Below, one piece after another: positions 49,511 to 57,849 of a stretch of 64,000 bases of DNA (position 1 is the stretch's first letter; each line of letters opens with the position of its first letter). Origin of the DNA: Streptomyces regalis (GTDB lineage: Bacteria > Actinomycetota > Actinomycetes > Streptomycetales > Streptomycetaceae); contig NZ_LLZG01000301.1 in assembly GCF_001509475.1 (NCBI RefSeq), positions 8,508 through 72,507 on the forward strand, given 5' to 3'. Below the pieces are notes generated by a model that did no database searches, was not told the DNA's origin, and worked only from the letters and a program-made list of their open reading frames with translations. The position numbers and the translations under genes were made by a program.

Positions 49511-52234
49511 GTGACGGTGTTCGTCGACCGGGAGGAGAGCCTGGCCGGGCTTGAGAGCGTGGTGAGTGCTCTGGCGGAAGGGCGCTCGAGTGTGCTGGTC
49601 GTCGAAGGCGACTCGGGGATGGGTAAAACGTCCTTGATGGGCGAGTTCGCCCGCCGTCTGAGTACCACACCCGAATCCCAGGAGCAGCCCTGTCGGGTGG
49701 TGCTCGTGCGGGCCGCGCCCGGCATCGGCTCCCGGCGGCCGTACGGACCCGTCCTGGACGCTCTGCACGCACTGGACCGTCCCGCACGGGGCCGCAGGCG
49801 GCTGGCCGGCTTCAGGCGCACGGCGACCCGCGGCGCGCTGGCGGCCGCCCCCGACCTGCTGTCCGCCGCGGTGCCGGGGCTCGGCGCCGTGGTCGCGGCA
49901 GGGCGGGTATTCGCCGAGGCGACCGTGGCCACCGGGTCCATCCCGGGAGACAGTCTCCTGCCCGTGGAAAGCACCGTGACCCGGCAGCTGATCGACGTGC
50001 TGCTGCAGCAGGCGCGCGCGGGTCGGCCGCTGCTTGTGATGGTGGACGACATCCAGCTGTGCGATGTGTCGACCCTGGAGTTCCTGCACCTGCTGCTGCC
50101 CAGGATCGAGGGGGAACCGCTCGGTCTTGTGCTCGGGCTCGGCCTGTATACGGCAGCCGAGGGCAACGGCAGGGCGGTGGAGCAGTTGCTGGACGCCTGG
50201 CAGCGGGATCATGCGGAGCTCGTGTCCCGGCACACACTGCCGCCGCTGCCTGACTGGGCCGTCAGGCAACTGGTCGATGCCAGGCTTCAGAGCCATCCTG
50301 CTCCCGAGGACTTCGCCGCCCGGTTGACCGGAGCGACCGGCGGCCATCCGGTCTTCGTCGAGCAGTGTCTGAGGCTGTGGCGACCCGAAGACGGCGTCCG
50401 GGTGCCGCTGCCGGGGAGCCTTCCCGCGGCCGTACTGGACCGCTTCCGGCAGTTGGACCCAACTGCGCGCGAACTCCTGGTCACCGGTGCCACGATGGGC
50501 GAGTTCTTCTTCTCTCACACACTCGCAGAGGTGTCTGGTTCGCCACGGCTCCAGATCCAGGACCTGCTGCACCGTATAGAGCGCGAGCACGGCCTGATCC
50601 GCAGCCGGCACCGGGACGAGGTCCCCGACTGGGCGGCCGGTCTGGGGACCGACTGGTACGAATTCGAGCACCGGGTCCTGCAAAGGGGGATCCGCGGCGA
50701 ACAGTCGGAGGGCGCCCGCCGGCAACGGCACGCGGACATCGCCGAAGCACTCCCACACCTGCAGGGAGTCGACCCAGACGCCGCGCCGCTCGAGTTGCGC
50801 GCGCTGATCGCCGATCACTTCCTGCAGGCCGGGCCCGCGTATGCCGCACAGACTGCCGCCGCTCACTACGGTCTCGCCCGGTCCGTGGCTGTGGAGGATC
50901 TCTCCTTCGCCCAGGCCGAACAGCACTGCCGGACGGCGATCGAGTCCGCCCGGCTGATGCCGGTCGGCCGTCCGGAGCGCGATCGCCGTCTGGTGGAGGC
51001 CATAGAGCTGTTGCTCAGCATGACCGAGGTGCGCTGGAAGGGAGGCCAGGGCGAGCAGGAGAGCATGGGAATCGACGCCTTGGCCGCCGAGGCGGAGCAG
51101 GCGGCCCAGCGCCTCGGGGACCGGCTGCTGATCGCCCGCACCACCCTTCTGCGCGGCAAGACCCTGTTGGCCGTGCGAGGCGTCCAGCCCTCCCTCACCA
51201 AGCTCGAAGAGGCGGTAGAGCGCGCCCGGGAGTGCGGCGAGGCAGGCCGTCCGGCGCTCTTCGTGGCGATGGTCGAATACGGACGCCAACTGCCCAAACG
51301 CGATCTGCACGCAGGTCTTCGGGTGCTGCTGGACGCGGAGCGGCTGTACGCGTCCGACCCGCGCCTGGGCGAGGCGGGGAACCCCGTTCTGCAGCACGCA
51401 CGCAATCTCAACGAGATGCAGATCGGGGTCAACCTCTTCGACGCGGGCCGGCTCGGCGAAGCCCGGCACAGACTGCTGCGCTGCACCGAGCGGCTGAGAG
51501 GTGAGACCCTCCGTGCCGAACTGCCCATTGCGCTGAATTATCTCGCCCAGCTCCACCTGGCGGTCGGCTCGTGGGAGGAAGCGGGCACGGTGCTGCGCGA
51601 GGCCCTGGACTTCGAGGAGGAGCGCGGCGGCGACAGCGGCTGGCACGCCTACAACAACGCCCTCCTCGCCCTGCTGCTCACCCGTGAGCCCACCCGTCAC
51701 GACGAGGCGGTCCGGCGTGCCCGGGACGCCTGGGTGGAGACCCAGCACACGTGGCTGGTCAACCTGGTGCCGATCGTGCGCAACTTGTACGTGGAGGTCC
51801 TCCTCGAGACCGACCACGACAGGAACCTCGCTCGGCGGCTGTGTGAGGACACCCTCGTCGACACCCGCGACAGCGGCATGGTGCGCAGCGAGATCGCCGG
51901 ATACGTGTTGCGCAGCCGGACCCATCTGCAGGACGGCGAGACGGATCCGTCCGCCCGCGACGCCCACCGGGCTCTTGCCCTGCTCGCCGAACACGGGGAC
52001 ATGCCTGCCCTCCGTACGGAAGAGGTCCTGTATCACGCGGCCCGGGCTCTGCAGGCTGAAGACTGCGGGAACGAGGCTCGCGACCTGCTGGACAGAGCCC
52101 GAACCGAGGTGCTGCGCAAGGCGGACAGCATCGATGACCCGGTCCTGCGGACGAGGTTTCTGACCGACGTGCCCCTGAACCGAACCCTGCTCCATGACAG
52201 CAGCGCCGCCGAGGGAGAGGCCGGGGCAGGCTGA
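49511..52234 (+). CDS. Large STAND-like AAA ATPase with helical repeat domain
   Basis: A 907-residue protein from GTG 49511. An N-terminal AAA_16-type NTPase (about 1-330) shows Walker A VVEGDSGMGKTSLMGE (about residue 33), Walker B LLVMVDDIQLCD, and the downstream sensor and winged-helix region (LPPLPDWAVRQLVDARLQ). Residues of about 400-880 are helical TPR-like repeats (for example LEEAVERARECGEAGRPALF and RARDAWVETQHTWLVNLVPI). No LuxR HTH is present at the C-terminus, so it is not a standard LAL regulator. Sixty-two bp downstream is a QueD homologue. The pair may form a functional unit; the function is unknown. Confidence 0.85.
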   Translation: MTVFVDREESLAGLESVVSALAEGRSSVLVVEGDSGMGKTSLMGEFARRLSTTPESQEQPCRVVLVRAAPGIGSRRPYGPVLDALHALDRPARGRRRLAGFRRTATRGALAAAPDLLSAAVPGLGAVVAAGRVFAEATVATGSIPGDSLLPVESTVTRQLIDVLLQQARAGRPLLVMVDDIQLCDVSTLEFLHLLLPRIEGEPLGLVLGLGLYTAAEGNGRAVEQLLDAWQRDHAELVSRHTLPPLPDWAVRQLVDARLQSHPAPEDFAARLTGATGGHPVFVEQCLRLWRPEDGVRVPLPGSLPAAVLDRFRQLDPTARELLVTGATMGEFFFSHTLAEVSGSPRLQIQDLLHRIEREHGLIRSRHRDEVPDWAAGLGTDWYEFEHRVLQRGIRGEQSEGARRQRHADIAEALPHLQGVDPDAAPLELRALIADHFLQAGPAYAAQTAAAHYGLARSVAVEDLSFAQAEQHCRTAIESARLMPVGRPERDRRLVEAIELLLSMTEVRWKGGQGEQESMGIDALAAEAEQAAQRLGDRLLIARTTLLRGKTLLAVRGVQPSLTKLEEAVERARECGEAGRPALFVAMVEYGRQLPKRDLHAGLRVLLDAERLYASDPRLGEAGNPVLQHARNLNEMQIGVNLFDAGRLGEARHRLLRCTERLRGETLRAELPIALNYLAQLHLAVGSWEEAGTVLREALDFEEERGGDSGWHAYNNALLALLLTREPTRHDEAVRRARDAWVETQHTWLVNLVPIVRNLYVEVLLETDHDRNLARRLCEDTLVDTRDSGMVRSEIAGYVLRSRTHLQDGETDPSARDAHRALALLAEHGDMPALRTEEVLYHAARALQAEDCGNEARDLLDRARTEVLRKADSIDDPVLRTRFLTDVPLNRTLLHDSSAAEGEAGAG

Positions 52235-52296
52235 CCGACTACAGTTCGAGACCGGCGCGGGTCCCAGCCGGGGGAGCGGAGAAGACGGGAGTCGGC

Positions 52297-52686
52297 ATGT
52301 TCACCATCAGCAAGGAATTCCACTTCTCCGCAAGCCACGTACTGGACACGCTGCCCTCCTGGCACCCGTGCGCGCGCCTGCACGGACACAACTACGTGAT
52401 CGTGCTCGAACTCTCGGCGGAGGACCACGACCTTGCCCCACCCGGCTTCGTCCGGGACTACCGGGACCTGGACGGCTTCAAGAAATGGGTCGACGCGACG
52501 CTCGATCATCGGCACCTCAATGAAGCGATGGGGGGGGGTATCCCCCCGACAGCGGAGAACCTCGCGAAGTGGATCTACGACACCTGGCACGATGACCTGT
52601 CTGAACTCAGCGCGGTGAAGGTCTCGGAGACTCCCAAGACCTGGGCCGTCTACCGGCCGGAGGGTCTGACGCGCGGGAAGCAGTGA
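52297..52686 (+). CDS. queD: 6-pyruvoyl-tetrahydropterin synthase/QueD homologue
   Basis: A 129-residue protein, typical length for QueD. The zinc and catalytic residues are present: FHFSASHVL (His), then the Cys and two His in CARLHGHNYVIVLEL, DYRDLDGFKKWVDATLDHRHLN with the catalytic Asp-His, PPTAENLAKWIYDTW, and VKVSETPKTWAVY (Glu). QueD makes 6-carboxytetrahydropterin for 7-deazaguanine synthesis. No queC, queE or folE homologue is in this window. A run of eight G lies in the gene at about 52531. It follows the STAND-like ATPase. Confidence 0.93.
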   Translation: MFTISKEFHFSASHVLDTLPSWHPCARLHGHNYVIVLELSAEDHDLAPPGFVRDYRDLDGFKKWVDATLDHRHLNEAMGGGIPPTAENLAKWIYDTWHDDLSELSAVKVSETPKTWAVYRPEGLTRGKQ

Positions 52687-52754
52687 CTCTCGACACACCT
52701 GATCACCAGGTTGTGTTCAGCGCGATGTCCTCCGATGCGGCGGGCCGGATCAGG

Positions 52755-54272
52755 TCATGTCAGGCCGCGAATGGGTCCGTCGCCGTACAGCGCCCGGATG
52801 TCGACCAGGAGGACATCACGTCGGCGCCCGGCGGCGTCGATGACATCGGGATGGAAGCCGTGCAGGGAGAACAGGGTCAGGATCGCGTCCTCGGGCCGAT
52901 GCCCCTGGTCGGCGAGGAGAGCGCGGATGTGTTCGAGGCGTTCGAGGTCCTTCAGCCCGCGAGGTTGGACGGTGGCCTTGGCCTCCCCGATCAGGATGAT
53001 GGACGCCCGGGGGCTTTGCGGGCGTTCACCGGGGGCCAGGGCGAGCAGGTCGACCTCGTGCTTGGTCCGGGCGGCCGGATCTGCGATCTCCGCCGTGCCC
53101 ACCGCACCGAGCGACAGCCCTGTCTCGTCGATGGCGAAGGAGCGGGTCCATTCGCGCGCGGTCTCCTCGAAGTGCGGGCCGAGGATCTTCGAGTGGTACG
53201 TCGGCCGGGACGACTGCCACACCTGGGCTCCGCGCCGCCGCTCCACCAGGTCCACGGTGGGCAGCGTGATCAGCTGGTTGAAGCGGATCACCGGGTCCGC
53301 CACGCTGATGACCGGGTGCCGTGCCTTCAGCAGGTCCTGTTCCTTGCGGACATAGCCGGTGGACTCCAGCACCTCCAGCGGAGCGACCATGGCGGAGCGG
53401 GAGCGCTCCAGCATCGATCCGACCTTCGCCGGGGTCGAGGCGCCCCGGGCCACGGCGGACAGTACGTCGTAGTACAGCGTGCGGTGGGTGATCCGCGGGT
53501 CCTCGCGCAGCAGGAACTCCGCCTCCACCCGCGAGTACAGGGCCCGCCCCGGGTCCAGCAGGGTGCGCTCCACCCAGGGGCCGACGTCCGCCTCGCCTTG
53601 CGGCACCGCCCCCGCGGCCAGCGGCCGGTAGCCGGGGGCGCCGCCCAGCACGGCGTCGACCTGCAGCGCCACCGCCGGATCCTCGATCCCCCAGTGGGTG
53701 CGGGCGGTGCGGTAATCGAAGGCCGGCAGGCGCAGGTCCAGCACGGCTCGGCCGCGCAGTGGCTTGGTGCCGGACAGCAGCTCGGACATCACGCTCATCG
53801 CCGAGCCGCACAGTACGATCCGGCCGCCGGGTGCCCTGCCGGACTGCGACTGGTCGTACAGCAGTTGCAGGAACCCGGGGATCTCCGGGGAATGCTGCAT
53901 CAGATACGGCAGCTCGTCGATGACGATCAGCGGCGCCCCTGAGGCCCGGTTCACCACCTCCAGCGCGGCGGTGAGCACATCCCGCCAGTCGTCCAGCCGC
54001 ATCGCCCCGGGCCGCACCCCCGCGTGCGCGGCGATCGCCTCGGTGAACCGGTGTAGCGCGGGCACCCGGCCCTCCTCCTGGACTGCGGCCAGGTACAGCC
54101 CGCCCACCGCCTCTGTGAGCGCCTCCAGCAGGAACGACTTCCCGTTCCGCCGCCGCCCCGAGACGATGGCCAGCCGCAGCTCGGCGGCTGGGTCGTCGAG
54201 GAAGTCGTTCAGCAGTGCCCACTCGTGATCACGGTCCAGCAGCCGCTCCGGTTTGCCGAGCTGTCCAGGCAT
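52755..54272 (-). CDS. ATPase with C-terminal PD-(D/E)XK-like domain (archaeal ATPase/DUF234 type)
   Basis: A 505-residue protein. Walker A is VSGRRRNGKSFLLEAL (about residue 38-53), Walker B is PLIVIDELPYLMQ (about 120), and CGSAMSVMSELLSG is the sensor-like strand of this family. A winged-helix region (THRTLYYDVLSAVARGASTP, AKVGSMLERSRSAM) follows. The C-terminal domain has TKHEVDLLALAPG and ILIGEAKATVQPRGLKDLER, an E-x-D then E-x-K pattern typical of PD-(D/E)XK nucleases. Members of this family occur in mobile and defence regions. The function here is unknown. It converges on the QueD gene. Confidence 0.88.
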   Translation of the reverse strand: MPGQLGKPERLLDRDHEWALLNDFLDDPAAELRLAIVSGRRRNGKSFLLEALTEAVGGLYLAAVQEEGRVPALHRFTEAIAAHAGVRPGAMRLDDWRDVLTAALEVVNRASGAPLIVIDELPYLMQHSPEIPGFLQLLYDQSQSGRAPGGRIVLCGSAMSVMSELLSGTKPLRGRAVLDLRLPAFDYRTARTHWGIEDPAVALQVDAVLGGAPGYRPLAAGAVPQGEADVGPWVERTLLDPGRALYSRVEAEFLLREDPRITHRTLYYDVLSAVARGASTPAKVGSMLERSRSAMVAPLEVLESTGYVRKEQDLLKARHPVISVADPVIRFNQLITLPTVDLVERRRGAQVWQSSRPTYHSKILGPHFEETAREWTRSFAIDETGLSLGAVGTAEIADPAARTKHEVDLLALAPGERPQSPRASIILIGEAKATVQPRGLKDLERLEHIRALLADQGHRPEDAILTLFSLHGFHPDVIDAAGRRRDVLLVDIRALYGDGPIRGLT

Positions 54273-54646
54273 GCCTTCTCCGAATCCGTTCAGGTCGACC
54301 TTAACGAAATGCGTATAGCTAGACCTTACCTGCGTGGAGGCTGTGAGCGTAACGCTGCGGGTGGGTCACACGCGGATTGCTTCTCGCCGAGAATGTCGCG
54401 GCTCCTGGCGGGCTCCGGCCCGGAGCCGCCGACCTCAGGACTGCACAGGCATCCGCCTGCACAAGGCCGACGGGGTGGCAGCCGAGGGTGAACTCCAGGA
54501 GGCCCGGGGAGGGGAGCGTGACCGGCCGACCAGACCTGGCATTGGGCGAGTTGAGGGTCAAACCCACCGAAGCCGTCGGCTTGCAAACCTCGGCCCCCTA
54601 GGCTGGCGGCGCATCGACTGCACCATCACCGCAGGACGGGAAAGAC
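54273..54646. other. 374-bp interval without a gene
   Basis: Short ORFs only. An AT-richer patch (CTTAACGAAATGCGTATAGC at about 54299) just upstream of the leftward ATPase gene is the likely promoter region for it. I see no RNA gene or clear repeat. Confidence 0.5.
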
Positions 54647-55120
54647 ATGCGCGGCCTCACTGAGGCGAACCTTCAGACGCTGGCGGGTGCCCGTTCCTTC
54701 GAACGCGCCCTCGGGTATCTCGACGCGGTGTCCGGGGTCGAGGTGGGTGACGGCTGGGTTACCGCGAGCGTCCACGGCACGGAGCGGTACGAGGTGGAGC
54801 TGACTCTGGACGGGCCCGGCGGGCTGTCCGGCGCGTGCGACTGCCCGTACGGTCTGGAGGGTAACTTCTGCAAGCATCTGGTCGTCCTCGGCCTGACCGT
54901 GCTCGCCCAGCGGGAGAGCCTGCCGCGGCAGCGGAAGGCGGCCAGGGAGCGCGCGCAGGACCTCGACGGGTGACTGTGCGCCCTGTCCAAGGACGAGTTG
55001 CTCGCTCTGCTGCGGGAACAGATCGGCGACGAACGGCAGGTGCGGCGACGCCTGGAGCTGCGAGCCGCGAGCGCCCGCGGGGACCTTGCCGCGGTCCGGT
55101 CCCGTATCCGCGATCTGCAG
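54647..55120 (+). pseudogene. SWIM zinc-finger protein remnant with an in-frame stop
   Basis: The frame from ATG 54647 encodes a SWIM zinc-finger protein: RSFERALGYLDAVSGVEVGD, then CDCPYGLEGNFCKHLVVLGL containing CxC...CxH. It stops at TGA 54971-54973. The same frame continues as LCALSKDELLALLREQIGDE then RRRLELRAASARGDLAAVRS, which is the normal continuation of the family, with the TGA standing where Trp (TGG) is expected. After about 55115 the similarity changes to a DUF4132 protein. The gene is therefore a truncated and nonsense-mutated fragment. Confidence 0.75.
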
Positions 55121-56419
55121 GCGTTCACGGCCCAGGAGGTCGTCGTGATCGGGCGGGCCGCGCGGGTGGCGCTGCTGCGCGACGAGCCGTGGCTGCCGGA
55201 CCTGCTCGACCGGCTGCTGCCCGGCATCGCGGTCGCTCCGACGGCCGCGAAGACCCTGCCGTCGCAGGCCCTCCCGTACGAACTGGTCCGCGCCGCACAG
55301 GACTTCCCGACGCCCGAGCTGGTGACCGCGATCCGCTCCGTGCGTCGGACCGTCCGACACGCCGGGGTGCCCAAGCAGCTCGACAAGCTGCTCAAGAAGG
55401 TCGAGGCGGCCCTCGCCGAGCGCACCGACGTGGCACTACGGCTGCCGAAGCTGGACTCGGCACTGCATCCATCAGCAGCTCCGCCGCGGGCGGCGTCCTG
55501 TGCCGGGCCGCCGGCGACTACCAGGCCGTCGTCACGGTCGCCGAGACAGTCACGCTGACCTGGGAGGCTGACCTGGGAGAAGGACGGCCGCCCGCTGCGC
55601 AGCGTCCCGGCAGCGGTGCGCCGCGACCACGCGACCCTGGTCAAGGAGCTGCGCGAGCTGGTGACGAGGGTGAACGCCCAACTCGTCACCCTCCTACGTG
55701 CGTTGGAGGGAGGTTTCGCCGTCGATGCCGCCCACCCGTACGGCTGGTGGCGCGCCGAACTCGCCGGGCATCCCCTCGCCCGGACCCTTGTGCGCCGGCT
55801 GATCTGGGAGATCGAGGTCGCACCCGGCGAATGGCTGGCCGTACTGCCCGAGACGGACGAGCACCTTCCCAACGCTCCCGACGACGCCTCCATACGGCTC
55901 TGGCATCCGCTGCGCTCCGACCCCTCCGCCGTCCGGGCCTGGCGGGACCTGCTCACCGAGCGGCGCATCCGGCAGCCGCTCAAGCAGGCGTTCCGCGAGA
56001 TCTACCTCCTCACCCCAGCGGAGCAACAGACCCGCGTCTACTCCAACCGCTTCGCCGCGCACCTCGTCCACTACCGCCGGATGTTCGCGCTGTTCCGAGC
56101 CCGGGGCTGGAAGAGCGGCCGGCTCGGCCCCTGGGACGACGGAGACGGCGACGCGGCCGAACGCGCCCTGGCCGCGGGGGAGTGGCAGGTCCGTTTCTTC
56201 CACACCTGGTACGACTGGGCGGACGGCGACGATGAACTGGCCTCCACCGACCAGGTGCGCTTCGTCCGCCGGGTGGACGGCGCCTGGCGCGAGGCGGTGG
56301 TCGAGTGCGTGTCGGACGACGCCGAATGGGCCTGGCCCGCCGACGCCCCGGAGCCGCTGTGCGACCCGCGGCTGCATCCGGGCCAGGCCCAGGAGGTGGT
56401 GGACGCCTGGCCGGGCTGA
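55121..56419 (+). pseudogene. Truncated, frameshifted DUF4132 protein gene
   Basis: This is the C-terminal portion of a DUF4132 protein, fused in frame behind the SWIM remnant. Segments are LPYELVRAAQDFPTPELVTA and VPKQLDKLLKKVEAALAERT in frame 2, then GDYQAVVTVAETVTLTWEAD in frame 1 (around 55516-55570), then frame 2 again from EKDGRPLRSVPAAVRRDH to the end at 56419 (HPYGWWRAELAGHPLARTLV, EIYLLTPAEQQTRVYSNRF). DUF4132 proteins are much longer, so the N-terminal part is missing, and two compensating frameshifts disrupt what remains. The 804-bp 3' part (55616-56419) is intact as an ORF. Confidence 0.72.
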
Positions 56420-56430
56420 CGCGGGGTGCC

Positions 56431-56973
56431 TCAGCCGAGGCCCGCGGCCTTCACCAGACGCTCGATCGTGCCCAGCGTGCGGGTCGTGGCCGGCACCCCG
56501 GTCATGCGCTCGATCTCCGCGGTCGGACTGCCCGCGTTCGACTTCTCCTTGCGGATGATGCTCAGCGCCAGGCCCTCGCGCAGCTCGACGATGTCGACGT
56601 CGTCCTTGGCGTTTGTCCACGGCAGCTTCAGCTCGATGGACCGGCCGCCGTCGAAGAACGTGAAGGTCTTGCGGTACGTGCGGCTGTCCTCGTGTCCGTC
56701 GAACGGGTCGCTGTCGAGCACGTCGACCAGCAGGTCGAGGCCGCGGACCATGGCGGCCTCGGTGTAGCCGGCCGCCGCCTGAAGGGCCTTGGCCGCCTCG
56801 GCGACGACGCCCAGCGGGTCGTTCGCCTCGAACAGCACCGTGCCGTTCGTCTGGAAGGACTTGACCCCGCGGGCTCCTGCGGCGGACAGTGCGCTCTCGA
56901 GTGCCGCCCGGTCCGGGCTGCCCGGGTGGCCGAGGTTCATGCTCCGGTAGAACACCATATGGGGAGAATTCAT
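56431..56973 (-). CDS. DUF1697 protein
   Basis: A 180-residue protein starting at ATG 56973. Family features: MVFYRSMNLGHPGSPDRAAL (normally an RNVNVGGHN-like motif), GARGVKSFQTNGTVLFEAND with the typical S-x-x-x-SGN-like turn, and a C-terminal domain RKTFTFFDGGRSIELKLPWT. It is intact, unlike its neighbours. The function of DUF1697 proteins is unknown. It converges on the DUF4132 remnant, 11 bp from its stop. Confidence 0.82.
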   Translation of the reverse strand: MNSPHMVFYRSMNLGHPGSPDRAALESALSAAGARGVKSFQTNGTVLFEANDPLGVVAEAAKALQAAAGYTEAAMVRGLDLLVDVLDSDPFDGHEDSRTYRKTFTFFDGGRSIELKLPWTNAKDDVDIVELREGLALSIIRKEKSNAGSPTAEIERMTGVPATTRTLGTIERLVKAAGLG

Positions 56974-57070
56974 GATCTGAGACCTTACTGCTGAATTGCC
57001 TCGCCTCCACGGGGAATCGCCCACAACTCGGCGTTCCGCGAGGCGTGTTGGCGGGTGGGGGACGGCTTGC

Positions 57071-57846
57071 CTAGGCCAGCTTGGCGACATCACGGTTCGC
57101 CTTGCCGAACGTGGCCGCGGCCAGCAGCGCGCCCGCCAGCAGGATGCCCGCCGCGATCGCGAGACCGACGCCGAACCCGTCCACGACGGCCTCGTCACCC
57201 GACGCGCCGGAGTCCGGCGTGATCGACAGGGAGACGGCGACCAGGGCGGTGAGGCCGAGGACTTGGCCCAGTTGGCCCAGGGTGGTGATGATCCCGGACC
57301 CGAGCCCTGCGTCCTGCATGGACAGCTCCGAGAGCGCGGCGGTCTGCGTGGCCGGGAAGGTGTATCCGCCGCCGAATCCGAGGACCAGCATGCCGGGCAG
57401 CAGGGACGACCAGAAGTTTCCGTCGGCCGGGATGAGGGCGAGCCATCCCATCCCCAGAGCGGCGGTCGTCAGCCCGATGGTGATGACGGCACGCGCGCCC
57501 ACCTTCGGCATGGTCGCGAGCGCCACCCGCAGACCGAGCCGGAACGCGAGGCAGTACGGCACCCAGGCCAGCCCGTTGGCGAGCGGGCTGTAGTCCAGCA
57601 CGTTCTGCATGTACAGCACGAGCAGGAAGAACATCGCGGCCGTGGCCGCGTTCAGGAAGGTCAGCCCCAGGTAGCCCGCGGCCCGCACCCGGTTGCGCAG
57701 GAACGTCAGCGGCAGCAGCGGATGCGCGGACTTCGCCTGTACGGCCACGAAGGCCGCCAGGGCGATCAGCCCGCCGCCCAGCGGAAGGACGCCCAGGAGC
57801 AGTTGGGGGAGCGGATCGCCGATCTCCGTGCGCGGATCCTCTTCAT
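57071..57846 (-). pseudogene. 5'-truncated MFS transporter (DHA2/EmrB-like C-terminal half)
   Basis: Only the C-terminal half is present: about seven helices from LPLGGGLIALAAFVAVQAKS through YLGLTFLNAATAAMFFLLVL, VLGFGGGYTFPATQTAALSE and GVGLAIAAGILLAGALLAAA. The frame remains transporter-like upstream to about 57846 (YEEDPRTEIGDPLPQLLLG) and then stops matching. No start, first helices or MFS loop 2-3 motif exist. The break abuts the equally headless helicase gene on the other strand. Confidence 0.8.
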
Positions 57847-57849
57847 AGG

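Noticed and set aside
49511..52234. LuxR-family (LAL) transcriptional regulator
   Set aside because: No C-terminal LuxR helix-turn-helix is present; the C-terminus ends in helical repeats and a short disordered tail.
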